Of a stretch of 64,000 nt of DNA, positions 1-13,500 are shown piece by piece. The DNA comes from Nereocystis luetkeana. Lineage: Eukaryota > Sar > Phaeophyceae > Laminariales > Laminariaceae. Below the pieces are notes generated by a model. That model made no database searches. It was not told the DNA's origin and worked only from the letters and a program-made list of their open reading frames with translations. Location: positions 2,914,733 through 2,978,732 of the forward strand of contig JARUPZ010000018.1 of NCBI GenBank assembly GCA_031213475.1, written 5' to 3'. How positions within the stretch are numbered: the first letter of the stretch is position 1; every line of letters starts with the position of its first letter. The position numbers were made by a program, and so were the translations under genes.

Positions 1-230
1 TGGTAGCCCTCAGGGTGTTCGTTGGCACTTGTGTGTTGACCGATTTGAAAAAAAATACACTATACCTCGATAGGACCCAACATGCATATTTTTCACGAAA
101 TTCCGAATCAAATCAAATTAATTAGTCCCTATTCGATTATCATGAAAAAGGGTTCTCGTTAAGACGGGCCCTAAGGTCCGTTTTGATCAACCCCTTTTTT
201 TCACCGCAGTCCCGTCTTGATGACAAGCTA

Positions 231-336
231 TTACGGGGGACCATAGTAAATAGGACGCACGGTGTACACAAAAACCTACATACTTACTTAGTTTTATCAA
301 CAATATTTGGTCCTATTTACTATGGTCTCCCGTAAT
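231..336. repeat. MITE family A copy 1, nested in family B
   Basis: TTACGGGGGACCATAG...GGTCTCCCGTAAT termini with an AT-rich centre. It sits inside a family B palindrome whose halves lie at about 188-229 and 340-393. Confidence 0.85.
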
Positions 337-1045
337 GCTAGGAGTTAGAAGGGTTTGTCCCCGAAAAGGGGCTGCAGTTCTGAAATGGTTAAAAATTGAT
401 GTAGAACATTTCGGGACATGGTAGTTTACAGCAGTAGACTAGGATCAAGGTTGGTCGAAGGTTGTGTCAGAGCAGTAAAGTTGTAAGAGTATGTAGAATC
501 AAGCTTGCTAGTGTTCCGTATGTGTGGTACGCCGTAGGTGTTTGTAGTCGTTGGGCCCATGCGGCCCCTGGTATTGCTACGTATCGAGTTGGTAAATCGT
601 GACAAGAGGCAGCTGCAGCAGCTGCAGCGGTGTTTAGGAGAGACGATGTTGCGAACGTCATATTATTTTTCGTGGAGATACTACCGGATTACCAAGCTTT
701 TCCTTCCTTGTATTTTACCTGGTATAACTCGTACAGGCAGTATCGAAATCGTATCGATTACGATATTTTTGTTCTTGTTTTTGTTTCGTCGGTGTCGTAT
801 ATATCGGTCTCGATTCCGATATCGATTATTTACCGAGATCCAAGACCACCTGGTACATATATATCATATCAGCACTTGCGTATTTCCTAGAAATGCTGCA
901 TGCAGCGTCAGCCGTTGACAAAGTGCTTGCGAAATGCATAGAAAGTCAGCGACGTTGCTGCTGGCCGCTGTTATTTAATACCCTAAAGCCGTTGACGGAC
1001 TGCCTGCATAAGGTTTAATGCTTCCGCTGGCTGCTGCTCATTTTA

Positions 1046-1762
1046 ATACGTATTACAAGGCGCTTCGCTCCGCGGGCGGCCTACGCCGCCCGCTACGCTC
1101 GCTCAGGAAGGAAAAAAGTACATCAAATTATGCGAAGCGGACAGAGGTCCATGATTGAATGTAGTTTTTTCATGGTCGTTGTAGTTGCACACTGGCGACT
1201 TGATAATGCCAAGAGTCCCGCCGCCATGCTTCAGGAGAAAACTGCTCGGAGGCCACATACGCTTCGCGTCGCGGATGCCGTACGTACGTTCATACCCCAG
1301 GTAGGGTGCTTTTTTTTTCTTTTGAAATGCTCAATGTCTGTACTTCTATGTACGAAAGAAAAAGCACAGCATGGCACAAAAAAAACCGATGAAAATGAAA
1401 CCGAAATAATCGGAAAGAAAAAAAAATCCCCGTCCCCTCTCGTGTAATAATTTTCTGCCTGATTGGAACACCTTACACCCGATCAACAAGAAGCAAAGAG
1501 AAACATCGAACAGAAGAGCTTCTCTCTCAGCCTCGTACGCCGCCCGCCCCTCTCGCGACTATCTCGCAACCGATTCGGTCCGGGCAGAGCTTTCCTCCCT
1601 CTCTGCCACACAGTGAGCCCCGTCGCCAGCTTCACGTGAAGCCCGGTGCTCACCGTGGCCCTCCTTCGCGAGCTCGACAAAGTCGGTGCTCAGAATGCGT
1701 CGCTCTCTCATTGATTTTTATTTTTTGTCTCAAAAATAAGCACCGCTTGAATTGTATTTTGC
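1046..1762 (-). repeat. 0.7 kb dispersed repeat (family C), copy 1
   Basis: The GC hairpin GCGGGCGGCCTACGCCGCCCGC lies at one end. About 0.7 kb is shared with 9087-9820 in opposite orientation, out to the shared ATTCAAGCGGTGCTTATTTT on the other strand. Confidence 0.8.
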
Positions 1763-2795
1763 ATATCAAAACGACCCTTAGATACTCGTTCATAGTATAA
1801 CCGGAACCACACCAGGAGGCCAGACAGAGGCCATGCCTGCGTCCCTCGCGTCTCGAGGCACACGCGACGCCAGCTCTGCTACTGTAGATGCACAGTAGGT
1901 GCCTTCGGAGTAGAAAAGCATCCGAATTTCGAAACCCTTTCGCCAGGTATTGTGAAGATAATGGAGGGAAGCGTCCGAAAACCTGCCGAAAGGAGTCTGT
2001 GTGATGAAGGAAACCTGATCAGCAGCAGTATTCGTAATTTATACCAGTGGTACCTGGTAGTATTTATTTGAAGGAGCTCAAGACTTGAGGGAATACTTGT
2101 GAGATTGTGCCGCCCCGAAGAAATTCCCTGGTGATCCCTTGATTTCGAAGATGCCGGCTGACTGTGGTATGCGGCGAGCACTTTTGCTTGCTTGAGTGAC
2201 GGACAGCGGTCCAAAAGACAGCCGTCGAGAAAACTCCCACACTAATTATGGTATGTTTGGTCTGAAGAGGCCGCGACGCGCCAAACCTAGACCCGTCGAC
2301 GATAAAGAGATGAACTTGCTCGCGTTTGTGGTTGTGTTTTTTTTTTTTTATTTGTTCGGCCTTGAACCTGGAGGGGCGCTTGTATGTTTTCTGAGAGGCA
2401 GAGTGAACCCTGTGTTGTAGTGTTTACGTCCTACGTTCTGGTGTGTATCCGATAGCGTGGGAAAAATAAACCAAATCAAAACGTGGGCCATCTTTCAATT
2501 CGTCAGTGTTGGAACTTGGTCCACGTTTTAGCAGCGCCTGTGCCCGAACCTTGATGGTACAAAAAAAAAAAACATGAACGAAACTACTGCACGAGTATCG
2601 TATACCGTTTGTTCATATATGCTGCTGATATCATACGTGCCTGGTATATACGTAGTACCCGTACGTTTTTTTGTTTTGTGTGTGTGTGTGTTTTTCGTGC
2701 ATGGTGCAGCTGGTTATATAATACCTGGTACTACACATCCGTCTTTTTTTTCTTTTCTTTTTTAAATAACCTGTGAAAAAAAAAAACCCGAAAAG

Positions 2796-2927
2796 GTCCC
2801 GACGACTTCGACCGAGAAGGAAATCAACACCGCCTACAAGAAACTCGCTCTGAAGTACCACCCGGACCGGACCCGCGGAGACGAGGCTTCGGCGGAGAAG
2901 TTCAAGGAAATCGCCACAGCCTATGCG
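2796..2927 (+). CDS. ARG1: ARG1-like exon: J domain helices I(part)-III with HPD
   Basis: 44 codons after an AG acceptor, ending at GTAAGC, phase 0. It reads [20 protein letters not shown] then YHPDR and [11 protein letters not shown]. This is the J-domain core, with the HPD tripeptide needed to stimulate Hsp70. Confidence 0.92.
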
Positions 2928-5157
2928 GTAAGCTGTTGAGATAAAAAGTTCCATCTAACGTTGAATGAGCAAGTTCACGACGTACCGTTGAACCCTTTGT
3001 TAGATCGCAGTCCCGTTTGGGGGGACAAACTACTTGGGTTTTGACTGGTTTTGTCCCGAGAACGGGACTGCGGTCCTAGAAGGGTTATAGTCGTCTAGAG
3101 ATGCTATCCCGCGGTCACTATATGTTGTGCTGGGATCTGTGCAGTTGGAACAGGTCCTCTACCCCTTGGATCGTGTCCTAGATCGTGCAGAAAATTGCGT
3201 CTTCCCATCCCGGCAACATGAGCTAAGGGATCTGCAGGCAGTTGATAGTACATATAGACCCAACCCGAGAAAAAAGGGACCTGTTGGTAGTAGATAGATC
3301 GTGCAGAATGTCGGGCTCCCACCCCGGCGACATCAGCAGCTAGATCATACCTGGTACAGATCAGGTGGATCTAGTATATATCTTTTCTGAAATACCTGTA
3401 GATGATGATCTATCTATAGATGATCTGTAGATGATCTGTGTCCGAGGTGTGAGAGGTGTGATCGTGACACCAGCCACCGGTGTTGCTGTGTGTGCTCGCA
3501 CAGTACTTTGTTGATATTACAGGGGACCATAGTAAATAGGACCTATGGTCTGTACACACCAGAAACGGTATATCTCCCTTTTTTTACGAACAATATTTGG
3601 TACTATTTACTATGGTCCCCCGAAACGGGACATCTTTTTATGTACAGGGTATCGTGGCTTTTCCCGCCACGAGCTGTTGTGTATACAGGGTGTCGTGGCA
3701 ACGGCTCTACACGTCCGGAATAGGAATTACTGAATGCCGCGGGGTGTACAATGGGTGACTGCGTGCATGTGTGCGCGCGTGCGCGCGCGCCCCGACTTGC
3801 CTCGTTTTTGTTCCCCGCCTCGCCCATCCCTGTGCTGCGCCGCTTACCACCGACCACTGACAGCCTTATCCCTCCCTCCCTCCCTCCCTCCCCCCCTTCC
3901 CCCCCTCCCTCCCTCTCTCTCTACTATCTATCGCTACGTTGGTGTTGACCGATCTGTTGACCGATCCATTTTCCCCTGCAGGTACTGTCCGACCCCAACC
4001 GAAGGCGCCAGTATGACCTCTCGGGAGGGGACGATGAAGCCAAAGAGGCGGACTACACGCCGATGGACATGGAAGGGATAGGCGGTGTGGGGTGAGCACG
4101 TGTTTTGGCGTTTTCCGAGGCTGGGGGGAAGGGGAGGGGGGGGATGGGGTCGGCCGTGGGGGGGGGGGGGGGGTGGGCGCGGTCGTGGCGGGGCGGGGCG
4201 GGGGGCGGGGGGGGGGGGGGGGGGGGCATTCATTGTCATGCATGGCCGTGGTCTGAAGGGGAGATATAAAAAAAGGTAGCAGCTGCCCAGGGGAGGGGGG
4301 GGGGAGGCCGGGGGGAAGGTGAAGACGGGGGAAAGGCGAGGGGGGGGTCTTGTAGAGTCGTTGGCTCGACTGTACCACATTGGGTGGGGTTCGACGAGAG
4401 GGGGGAGGGGGAAGGGCGGGGGACGAGGGGGGAGGGGAGACGGGGGACGAGGGGGGAGGGGGGAGGGGGGAGGGGAGAAGGTCCGAGTTTCCGGTTTGGT
4501 AGTGGAGTCGGGTTCCTCCTCAATCCGTCCTTGAAGAACGCCTTGTGCGGTCAATTTCTGAACGCAACGCGCGCGCACGAAGAGACGAGTGCAATCGATG
4601 AAAACGTAGGATAGCTACCGGTGGTGGTGAGGAGAAGGAGGAGGAGGAGGCGGGTTGGGGGGGGGGGGGGAGAGGGGCGGGCCCATTATTGCCTTGTTTT
4701 GTGTGTGTCCGTCGCGGAGGGCGTGCGCCATATGCTCTATGCGGCAGAGCGGTTGGGGTGTCGTAGCTAAAGCAACCCGCAGCCCCGAGGAGCGATATAT
4801 AGAGTTGTTCGCCTGGCTCCTGCTTATGGCCTGTGGCGGCCGTGGACCCCCCTCCCCCACCGTTCCTGCTGCGCTCACGCTTTTGGTTGTTTGGTCGTAT
4901 GTGTTGTTTGTATTTTTTCGTGTGTGTTTTTGTGGTGTTCGTTTTGGTTGTTTTGACTGGTTTGGTTTCGGTCCTCCCGCGGTTCGCTCCTTGTGTCGCT
5001 TCTGCCTGCTGGTGTTGCTCCCCCCGGTGTTTCTGCTTGCTGGTGTTGCAAGCTCTGGTGTTGCTGCTCTCTGGTGTTACTGGTTCTGCTGTTGCTGCGT
5101 CCTGGTGTTGCTGGTTCTGCTGTTGCTGCTCGCTGCCTGTTGCCCGTTGCTGCAACC

Positions 5158-5193
<36 letters not shown>

Positions 5194-5247
5194 GCCTCCG
5201 CCGATACTGTCACTGCCGCTTTGCCACAACTAATGCCGCAATTGCCG

Positions 5248-5284
<37 letters not shown>

Positions 5285-7437
5285 GCTTCCAGGCGAGTCG
5301 TGGGCGCCCTGATCGGAAAGCTGGGGGTCCCCATCCAAACCTCCATCGCCCAGTCGAGCCTCTCGGAGGCGTACGAGCTCTGCCAGAACTCGGGCCTGAC
5401 GCCGAGCAACCCCCGCCTGCTGCCCATGGACTTGGGCGTGGAGTACAAGGTGAGCCTCACACAGCCTCACACAGATTGCGCCTTTAGGAGAGCGAAGCTA
5501 CGTGTGTATCGAGGTGTGTCGCATAATACCGCAAGTCGGAACACTACAGTAGTTGTCGCAATATTTTTATTGCCTGCTTTCTAATATTGCGGGGGACGAT
5601 AGTAAATAGGACCAAATTTTGTGACTAAAAATAGGTAAATATATGCTGGTAGGTTTTTTGTACACCATAGGTCCTATTAACTGTGGTCCCCCGTAATAGT
5701 AACGATGGGCCATAGCAAAATCGTATGGACCGGAGCGGAGAATCGTGGGATAGCGTCGTCGTAGGGGCGGGGGGGGGGGGGGGAGGGGGGGAGGGGGGGG
5801 GGGGGGGAGCAAACGTAAAAGCCCTCGATGTCATTTTTTTCTTAGCCTCACTTGTTTTCTTGGATTTTATTTCTCGTGGGTTTTGATGTTTTTTCTTTCT
5901 GTTTAAAAAAAAAAAATGTTTCTTCAGTCAATTTTTTCTTGTTGAGCATAGGTAGGTTGAGTTTTTTAGTTGTACTGCTCTGGCCGCTATTACGATCACC
6001 ATTTTTTTTTGAGGATTTTGGCGACAAACTACTTGGAATTTGAGTAGATTGTGCAGAAAACGGGACTGCACTCCCAACGGGGGGTTAATATGCAGATCAA
6101 GTCATTCGGTGCTATGTTATTATATTATTGACCAGAGTCGCATGTTGGCTTGGTAGGTGGTCCGCGTGCCCACCAAGATCAATGTCGTGGGTTCAAGTCT
6201 CACCGAGTGCATGCTCGTAGGGACTTTTTCTTGCATAAAGAAAATGATGAGCGGAAAGCGCGAGAGCGTGAGTTATAGCTACATTCGATGAAAATCGCCG
6301 AGCAGTGGGAAAGCTGAACCCCATGCGCGACAAAAAATAAAGGCACGTACCGGGGGGGAGAAGGGACGATCCCTGTGACCACGGCTGGTTCAGAAGATCG
6401 CTGAGGTTGAAACCTCCTACGAGCTAGGCTGGAAAGTAAAAATGCCATGTAATTTTTTTTTGTGGAGTGATGTTTTTCGTGTACGAAGTTTTATGATGCT
6501 GATGAGGTCTGCGCCCGCGGGAGGCGCCGAAACTGCGGCTGTACGTCTCCTGTCCTGTCACGTGTCAGGTGTCGAGCAAGTATCATCACTGTGTGATTGA
6601 TATGTGTCATGCTGTCTTTTGGAATGTCTCGCCCCCTCTTCTCTCCTCTCCCCTCCCTCAACAGGGCACGGTCGAAAAGCAGGCGATGGTTTACTTCACG
6701 GTGCGCGTGACGGAAGAGATCGCCAAGGATGGCCTCGCGTTGCGCTGTATGTCCCCTAACAAGAGCCGGTTCAAGCTTGTGGTGAGCCAGACCCTCATCC
6801 TCATCCTCATCCCTCACCCCCCACCGTTTCTAGCCACGCTTTAAATCATCCCTTTTTCAACACTACAGTCCCGTTTTGGGGACAAAGCTGCTTGGAATTT
6901 GAGTGGGACGACCCCAACACGGGAAAAAAGTTTGCTCTGAACGGGTCAATTAAGCCTTTTAGGGCTGCGCTCCTGTTGTGGATACAATACACTTGGAAAT
7001 AGAGTCAGCTTTAGGTACACGTGTAGTGCGATAAAGGGTATTGTAATAAAAGGGTTTATACATGAGCTGTGCGTGCACCCTTGGGTTTTGGGGCCTAACC
7101 GCGTAGCTGGTACGTACCTTGGATTTAGCGTGGGCCGTCGGTCACACGCCCCTTCTTACTACTGTAGAGAGGGAGCTGCACCCACGTTTTTGGACGAAAA
7201 TTTACTCGGATTCAGTGTGGGTCGCTCATTACCCCTTTGCTGGACCCCTTTTAAGGAATGTTTTATGTATACCGGTAAAAGGGGTATCGACCAAAAAAAA
7301 GCACGGGAACTTTGGTGTTGTCATCCGTCTACCAAGATGAGCAGAAGCAGCAGCACAGCAGCGGCAGCGGCAGCGGCAGCGGCAGCAGCAGCAGCAGCAG
7401 CAGCAGCCAGCAGCAGCAGCCAGCAGTAGCAGCAGCC

Positions 7438-7501
<64 letters not shown>

Positions 7502-10500
7502 CAGCCGCAGCAGCAGCAGGGCAGTAGGGGTTGTGCAATAGGTCGCGCCCGGGCTGTGCTGGCTGGCTGGCTACAGGCACGTACGTACGATACAACACGA
7601 CGCCTTTGCATTGCCTTGAGTCGGGAGAGACATCCTAGACTCAGGTGCCTACATCCTCGGTCAAGACAAGAAAAAGGAGGAAGAAACGAACCGGGTTCGA
7701 ACCGGTGCGCACGAAAACTTGATAGGGGCGCAAAAAAAAAAAAAAAAACACGACGCCTTTCCATTGTGTACGTGCGGGTAAAAAGTCGGACTCCCATCAT
7801 CTCCACGACTACGTACTGTTCCGTATTGTCCACCCCGCATAGATCACGCGGTGGCCGCCGCTGTAATAATCCGGCAGAGCCTCACCTGGGTATTTTTTTC
7901 CGTGACAGAAACTTCCGTGCGTTTTACTGTTGGGGCAGCTTTGCAGCAGGGAAAAGGGTTGGACAAAAGGGTTTGCGCCCGATCTGTCTTAAATAGGCAC
8001 ATAAGATACAGCACGACTCTTTTCCGTTGCACATACAGGTGAATAACTCGGAGACCCCAAAATCGGCAGCTGGTGCCTGGTGCCTGGTGTGTACTATTTA
8101 CGGGGGGACCGTATCAAAATAGGTCCTACGGTACACACAAAGATTTACATATTTCGCTGTTTTTACCAACACTATTTGGTCCTATTTACTACGGCCACTC
8201 TTTGTCCCCGAGGACCGTTTGTGCGCTACCAGGTGTGATACAGTAGTAATATTCAATATTAACCCCTTTAGAACCGCAGTCCCGTTTTGGGGACAAGCCA
8301 CTTGAAAATTTAAAGTAGTTTGTCCCCCAAAACGGGACTGCGGTTCTAAAGGGGTTAAACGTGCATTTTTATATTCAGGAACATGATCGTATTCTGTGAC
8401 GCGGGTGCCCCCCCCTCTCAAGCCCCCATGACGATTTATCAAACCCTTTTAGGACTGCAGTTCCAATTTGACGACAAACCACTTATAATTTGAGTGGATT
8501 TCCCCCAAAACGAAACTGCAGCTCTAAAAAAGGTTAACAAGTTAGAACCCCCGTACCAGGTATTATATTGTATATAGAGCTGCACCTATCGCGTTTTTTT
8601 TTTTCTTGTGACAAAAACTTACTTGGGTTTATTAGTGCGGGACATTTTTTTGCAGTTCAGCGGCAGCAGTAGGGAAGAGGGTTATAGAACTACATACTTA
8701 GATCACAACCCCTGAGCGTGCTCGGTTGGTGCATCCCTGGCCTCTCAGAGCTCCCACTTCCAAACCGCCTCCTTTCATTACTTGCCGGACCTTTCCAGCA
8801 GTTCTTTGTTTTCTCGGTAATTTCTTCCTTTTTTCTTCTTTCGTTTCGTGTGCGTGCGGGTTCTCCGAGCACGGCATCGCGGGAGGACCCGGCACCGTCG
8901 CGGGGGCCAGCGGGTGCTGGCGGGTAGAGGGGGGGTTGCAAGGAGCGCGGTCGCCGCTTTCGTGCCCAGGCGTCGCGTGTGCCACGAGACACGAGGGATG
9001 CATGAACGGGCTTTGTCTGGCTTCGATTTATGATTGTTGATAGAGTATGTACGAGTTTATAAAGGTCGTTCGGGAGGGCAAGATAATATTCAAGCGGTGC
9101 TTATTTTTGCGACCACGCTGAAGTTGAAAGAAGGAGGTGTGCAGTTTGAACACCAACGTTATCGAGCTGGCGAACGACGGCCACGGAGAGCACCGGGCTT
9201 CACGCGGGGCGCGCGACGGGGCTGATTGTGGCAGAGAGTGATAAAGGCTTTACCCGGACCGAATCGGTAGCGAGGTGGTCGCGAGAGGGGCGGGCGGCGT
9301 ATGAGGCTGAGAGAGAAGCTCTTCTGTGCGATTTTTTCTTTTCTTCTTTTCGACCGGGTGTAAGGTGTTCCAATCAGGCAGAAAGATATTACACGAGAGG
9401 GGACGGGGATTATTTTTCCTTTCCGAGTTTTCGGTTTTATGTTCATTGTTTTCGCTGCTGTGCCGTGCTGTGCTTTCGCTTTCTTCGTACATACAGTACA
9501 GACATAGAGCATATCGAAATAAGAAAATAAGTACAGACAGTAGTACCCTACCTGGGGTGTATGTACGTACGTACGACATCCGCGACGCGAAGCGTATAGG
9601 TGGCATCCAAGCTGACGTCGGAGCTGTTTTTTCCTGAAGCATGGCGGCGGGACTCTTGGCATTATCAAGTCGCCGGTTTGCAATTACGATCCTTGAAAAC
9701 ACTAAACTCAATCGTGGACCCCTGTTCGCTTCGCATAATTTGATGTACTTTTTTCCCTCCTGAGCGAGCGTAGCGGGCGGCGTAGGCCGCCCGCGGAGCG
9801 AAGCGCCTTGTAACTACTAGTAACACCCTTGTAGGACTGCAACCGGCCTCGTTATGGAGACGAACCACTATTAACAGGAAGTATTGGAGTAGAAGTGTTT
9901 TGTTCACAAAAGGGGACTGCGGTACGAACAAAGGTTGGTGAGGGCGGCGGGAACACGGAGTCGGGAGGGGGGGGGGGGGAGGCGTACTCATTTGTTGCTG
10001 GTCTCATTTGGCCACTGACCACGCATCCCTTTCGAAACAGCACCGTTCCCACTCCTTGTAGAGACACCCCCAACATTTGAGTGCTCAGTACGTTGTTTCC
10101 GTATATATATATATATATATATATATGCAGTACATGAAAATGTTTTGCTAGTCTTATCCCATTCCCTGTTTCGCCGCCTGTGGCCACCATCTATCTCCTA
10201 GGATAGCGGACGGGGGGGGCGGGGGGGGGGGGGGGGCGTGCTTATTTGTTGCTTGCCTTGAGTCATTTGACCATTGGCCACGCATCCCTTTCGAGACGGG
10301 GCACCGTTCCTACTCCTTATAGACACCCCTCCAACAATTGGGCGCTCATTACGTTGTTTCCACATATTACATACCTGGTAGAAACTTTTTACTAATCTTA
10401 TCCCCTTCCTGTTTGGCCGCCTGTGGCCACCATCTATCTCCTAGGATAGCGATCGTCATCTCGCTGCTATCTAGTGTGTCGAACTCCTCCATGTCACATT

Positions 10501-13500
10501 CGTTCTATTTACCTCATCTCGATAGCGAACGGGGGTGGGGGGGGGGGGGGAAGTGTACTCATGGTCATGCGTGGCCGTAGTCGTAGAATTAATTGGCAGG
10601 GGCGGGGTTGGGGGGGAGTATGGTTCGGTGCGGTGGCATGAGGTGGGGCGGTGGGGGTGGGGTGAGGCATGGTGGTGGCTTGGTTGTACGTCGGTCGGTT
10701 TGAGCACGGTGCCGTGCGTTGCGGCGCGAGCGGCGGTATTATCTCAGAGGAAAGGGAAAAGGCGCCCGGCGACGGCCATCAAAACAGCGAACACAGTAAA
10801 AAACGTGCGTACACACGAACGATTTTTTTGTTGTTGTACGACTTGGCCCAGCTCCGACAACACATGCTTGGTAATTCTATTTTCGAGATTTTTTTCGGGG
10901 CGGTCGGAGTACGGGTTATATACGTATAATAGGATGTAGGGCTTGAAGTCGACTCTACCGGGTCTACTTCGTATTTTGAGATGTTTTGTCGCATATATGT
11001 GGGCCAAGGTCTATTCAGACCTCGTCAGAGAGATGCCGGCGCTATAGATGTATCCCGAGAGTACGCTGTCTTTTTTTTTTTTTTTTTCTTTTTTTTTTTT
11101 TCTCGCTCTCTCTGCATTCGCTGCTCATCATGTTGGTCCGTGTGTCGTCGTCCTCCTCCTCCTCCTCATCCTCTTGGTTGTTCTTTCTGTTGTCTCGTTT
11201 TTTTTTTGTTCCCCTATCTTGTTTCACTTTTTTTTTTCCCGGCAGCTGTTCGATAACGCCGGCAAGGCGAGGTATCAGGAGGAGAGCAGCTCCACGGCGA
11301 CGCACGAGGGCTGCACCATGTGCTCGCTGTTCTTCGCCCCGTACGAGGTGTGAGGGCGGGTGTGTGTCCATGAGTTATGGGTATGTGTCCATGATTTGCC
11401 TGCACCATGTGCTTTCGCTACTCTTCGCGTCGTACGCGGTGTGTGGGCGGGTGTGTGTCCATGATTTATGGATGTTGTGTGGTCTTGTTCCATACGAAGG
11501 GTGTGTCTATGCCGCACTATTAGTAGTATCTTCGGGACGAATATGATGACTGACCCCATATACATTGGTTTGATTGGGTCTGATTGGATAGGTTCGTGAT
11601 AATTCGTACTGGGTATGTGGGTGTGTGTCATGATTTGGGAGTGTGTCCATGGTTTGTGATTTGGGTGTGTGTCCATGCTTTGGGGGGGGTGTAACCCCTC
11701 TCTATGTTCATATACATATATATATTTCATGTTCGTGGTCTGTCAAAAACGTGAGATGTGTCCTCCCCCCACCCCACCGCCCCTGTTTCCTTTGCTTTGC
11801 GTTCCTTTGCTTTGCGTTGCGTTGCTTTGGTATCATTTTTTTCCCCTTTTTTTTTCTCTCGTTTGTTTGCGTGTCTTGTGTCTTTCTTGTCTGTTTGTTC
11901 GTCCGTTCGCCCGTCTGTCTCTTTGTTTGCTTGCTTGTTCGCTTGCATTTTCGCTCGCTATTTGGTTTGCGTTTTCGGTTGCTCCTCTGTTATTTGTGAC
12001 GCCGTCGCGGCGGCATTCTATTGTGCCCGGCGGTGGTGGTGGTGATGGTGGCGGTGGCTGTTGCGGTGGCTGTTGCAGGTGAGCAACGTGGCGGACACGA
12101 TCAACATCGCGGGCCTGAAGGGGGAAGATATACCCCCCGTGTTCCACCGTTTGGATCAGTTCCAGGTCACCAGGTGAGCCGCACACAACAAGGCCATCCG
12201 CCCACTCCCTTCCGCCCCCCCCCCCCCCCCATCGCCGCACCCCGCCCTCTGCTCGATTCATTATTTTGTAAGTTTTGCTTGTTTGAGTACGTGCGCCGTT
12301 TCGCGTCTTTGGTTCCTACTGAACGTCATTAAACATACACTCGGGCTCTACGCAATAAAGACGGAACTGCGATTTAGGATCTGTGTTGCTAAAAACATCA
12401 GTGTGCATCGCGTCAGTCCCACCCGCTCAGTTGTTTGTTGCCCCTGCCCCCGCCCCCGCCCCCCCTCACCCCCCGCCCTTCCCCCCTCTTCCCTCCCCCC
12501 CCCGCCCTTCCCCCCTCTTCCCTCCCCCCCCCACCCCCGCCGCCCTCTATGGTCATACGACTACGACTACGGCCATGCATGAGATCGAGTACATCTCTCC
12601 TATCGAGTGCACCCCTCCCCCCCCCACCCCCCCCCCCCCCTCGCCCTCTTCTGCCTTCTCTCCTTTGCTCTATACATTTTTCGCTAATGTTTGTGGGTTT
12701 TCCACCACTTATCNNNNNNNNNNNNNNNNNNNNNNNNNNNNNNNNNNNNNNNNNNNNNNNNNNNNNNNNNNNNNNNNNNNNNNNNNNNNNNNNNNNNNNN
12801 NNNNNNNNNNNNNCGTCGACAAGCAGCTCGTTTCGCAGAGGGAGAAGCTGAAGTCGTTTAAGGTGGGGGCCGGTGTTGGCGTCTGGCGTTTTGGCGTTGG
12901 TGTTGGTGTTGGTGTTGGTGTTTCTGGGGGGTTGGTGGCGTGTCGGTGTTGGTGTTGGGTGTTGGGTGTTGGTGTTGGGTGTTGGGTGGTAGGTAGGGCC
13001 TTGGTGTTTTTGGTGTTTGGTGTCTGCGCTGGGGTGTTGTTGTTTTTTCTACCCCCGCGTTGCTGTGCGTGCGTATGTGCCCGTACGCCCACGAGGACCG
13101 AGGGCGACCTTTCCCCGTACTCAGGTATGTTTCTTTGCTTTTCCCCTCGAAAAAACCTGCTCTGCGCTCACGGGCTTGTCGCGTTCTACGCCATGCTCGA
13201 GGGCGTCGCGACCCGTGCTTCCCCCCTCCCCGGCCGCGACGGCTCAACGGAGCCCAACAGCCAGCCTGAACGACTCTCACAACACGGATTGCGATAGAAG
13301 GGGTCCGTCCGCCTTTTCGGACTGCTGCAGTAGAGTCCGGGAAGGTCCCCTTGGCTCGTGAGCTCCTCTCCCCACTTCTTTGTGATCCCGTTTTTTTTTT
13401 TTACCTTTGTGTTTTGCGTTTTTGTTTTTTGCGTTTTTGTTTTGGTTTTGTTTATTTATGTGTTTTTGTTTTTGTGTTTTGGTTTCGGCCTGTGTCCTTT

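Larger units (their letters stand above)
1..2795. other. Repeat-rich region upstream of the first visible ARG1-like exon
   Basis: It holds a nested MITE pair (about 188-393), a 0.7 kb dispersed repeat (1046-1762) and homopolymer runs. No convincing first exon for the ARG1-like gene was found; the small open frames here do not resemble a J-domain start. Confidence 0.6.
6782..11245 (+). other. ARG1: Large ARG1-like intron (4.5 kb)
   Basis: The GTGAGC...CAG intron contains a CAG/GCA microsatellite (7340-7525), four copies of palindromic family B, one degenerate family A copy, the inverted copy of the 0.7 kb repeat (9087-9820) and two poly-G-linked repeats (9960-10450). I see no gene in it. Confidence 0.75.

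Noticed and set aside
3934..5312. Several overlapping open frames coding Pro-, Gly-, Leu- or Ala-runs
   Set aside because: They are translations of G/C runs and CTG repeats between true ARG1-like exons; no domain, and frames overlap on both strands.
7686..7706. Perfect T-arm-like palindrome around GGTTCGAACC
   Set aside because: No matching acceptor stem, anticodon arm or A box within tRNA distance on either strand.
10100..10125. TA dinucleotide run as a possible TATA box or origin
   Set aside because: A simple repeat inside a repeat element and within an intron.
12383..13297. 304-codon open frame crossing the N gap
   Set aside because: The N block makes an artificial bridge; the left part is C-rich repeat. 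Only 12814-12862 is coding, in the ARG1-like frame.
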